From the NCBI GenBank assembly GCA_026770585.1, contig MU646473.1, positions 364,783 to 376,570 of the forward strand: DNA of 11,788 bases, written 5' to 3'. A model generated the notes under the pieces. The model was not told where the DNA came from and made no database searches. It saw only the letters and a list, made by a program, of their open reading frames with translations. Position 1 is the first letter of the stretch; each line of letters opens with the position of its first letter. This DNA is from Baffinella frigidus. Lineage: Eukaryota; Cryptophyceae; Cryptomonadales; Baffinellaceae. Of this stretch, positions 11,571 through 11,788 are shown piece by piece. Both the position numbers and the translations under genes were made by a program.

Positions 11571-11586
11571 GTAGCCCGCTGTGTGG
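11571..11586 (-). mobile_element. Family F end fragment
   Basis: GTAGCCCGCTGTGTGG is the exact reverse complement of the left tip of the complete F element (5280-5295). No partner end is visible to the left, so it is a remnant or a very diverged copy. The following 11587-11700 shows nothing else I can name. Confidence 0.5.
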
Positions 11587-11702
11587 GCGGGGGCTTGCGA
11601 GCGCCACTTCGTCGATGGATCATGCACTGCACCCTCAAGTCCTCCTGCACGCGCACCAGAGACGCGTGTCACATGCCCGACTCGCTCATCCCTCCCTTCA
11701 TT

Positions 11703-11720
11703 CCTCCCTCCCTCCCTCCC

Positions 11721-11788
<68 letters not shown>
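11703..11788 (+). repeat. CCCT microsatellite running into 67 consecutive C
   Basis: CCTC units occupy 11703-11721 and the window then ends in an uninterrupted C homopolymer, 11722-11788. A pure run of this length at the very end of a sequence is more likely a polymerase or assembly artefact than real length, although C/G runs are common inside the A-family MITEs here. Confidence 0.85.

Overview
This looks like nuclear DNA from a eukaryote, most likely subtelomeric, and probably from a unicellular alga or related protist. The reasons are plant/alga-type heptameric telomere repeats (CCCTAAA/TTTAGGG) at four places, one short intron-less GC-rich gene with its own AATAAA signal, long GAA/TTC tracts, and no bacterial-style gene packing. 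The taxon is not fixed by anything I can read. From memory only, peptides like those encoded by the most abundant repeat (starting MSEVPLY, or containing GTSLIRNR) occur as spurious predictions in some algal proteomes, possibly cryptophytes. I could not check this.

The window is almost entirely a graveyard of small non-autonomous elements. I find at least six interspersed families. A: 14 copies of a ~120-bp foldback element with terminal inverted repeats CAGGGGTACCTCGCTCATAA, almost always bounded by TA. B: 4 copies of a ~100-bp element ending in ATCCCTTAAGTGGCC-like inverted repeats. C: 2 copies of a 150-bp near-perfect palindrome. D: 7 copies of a ~90-120-bp repeat without obvious inverted ends. 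E: 5 copies of a ~70-bp repeat which, on the minus strand, always ends in an AAG-rich tail, as SINE-like retroposons do. F: 5 copies or ends of a ~140-bp element with CCACACAGCGGGCTACGAAG-like inverted ends. None encodes a transposase here, so all depend on proteins encoded elsewhere. Families A, B, C and F have different ends but share an internal module built from CCTAGG and CCTAC(N)GTAGG-type palindromes, which is the most unusual feature of the window.

Layout. 1-604: degenerate telomere-like repeats, partly homogenised to variant heptamers. 605-2511: families A, D, F and C. 2512-3244: low-repeat DNA with a 33-bp-arm hairpin. 3323-3724: the only convincing gene, a 99-residue basic zinc-knuckle protein with a polyadenylation signal 97 bases after its stop. 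3725-4235: GC-rich DNA that may hold coding remnants. 4236-4390: interstitial telomere repeats. 4406-5204: duplicated block of TTC/GAA microsatellites and family E. 5280-10401: dense MITE array, including a duplicated B+A block and one A element sitting between perfect 68-bp direct repeats. 10548-10701: telomere repeats in the opposite orientation. 10866-11015: second palindrome C. 11337-11402: more telomere repeats followed by AT-rich palindromes. 11722-11788: 67 consecutive C, likely a sequencing or assembly end artefact.

Apart from the zinc-knuckle gene, almost every open frame here is repeat sequence read through in frame. There is no pathway or operon. What interacts is the repeats: shared cores, nested insertions and duplications of flanking DNA that record how the region was built.
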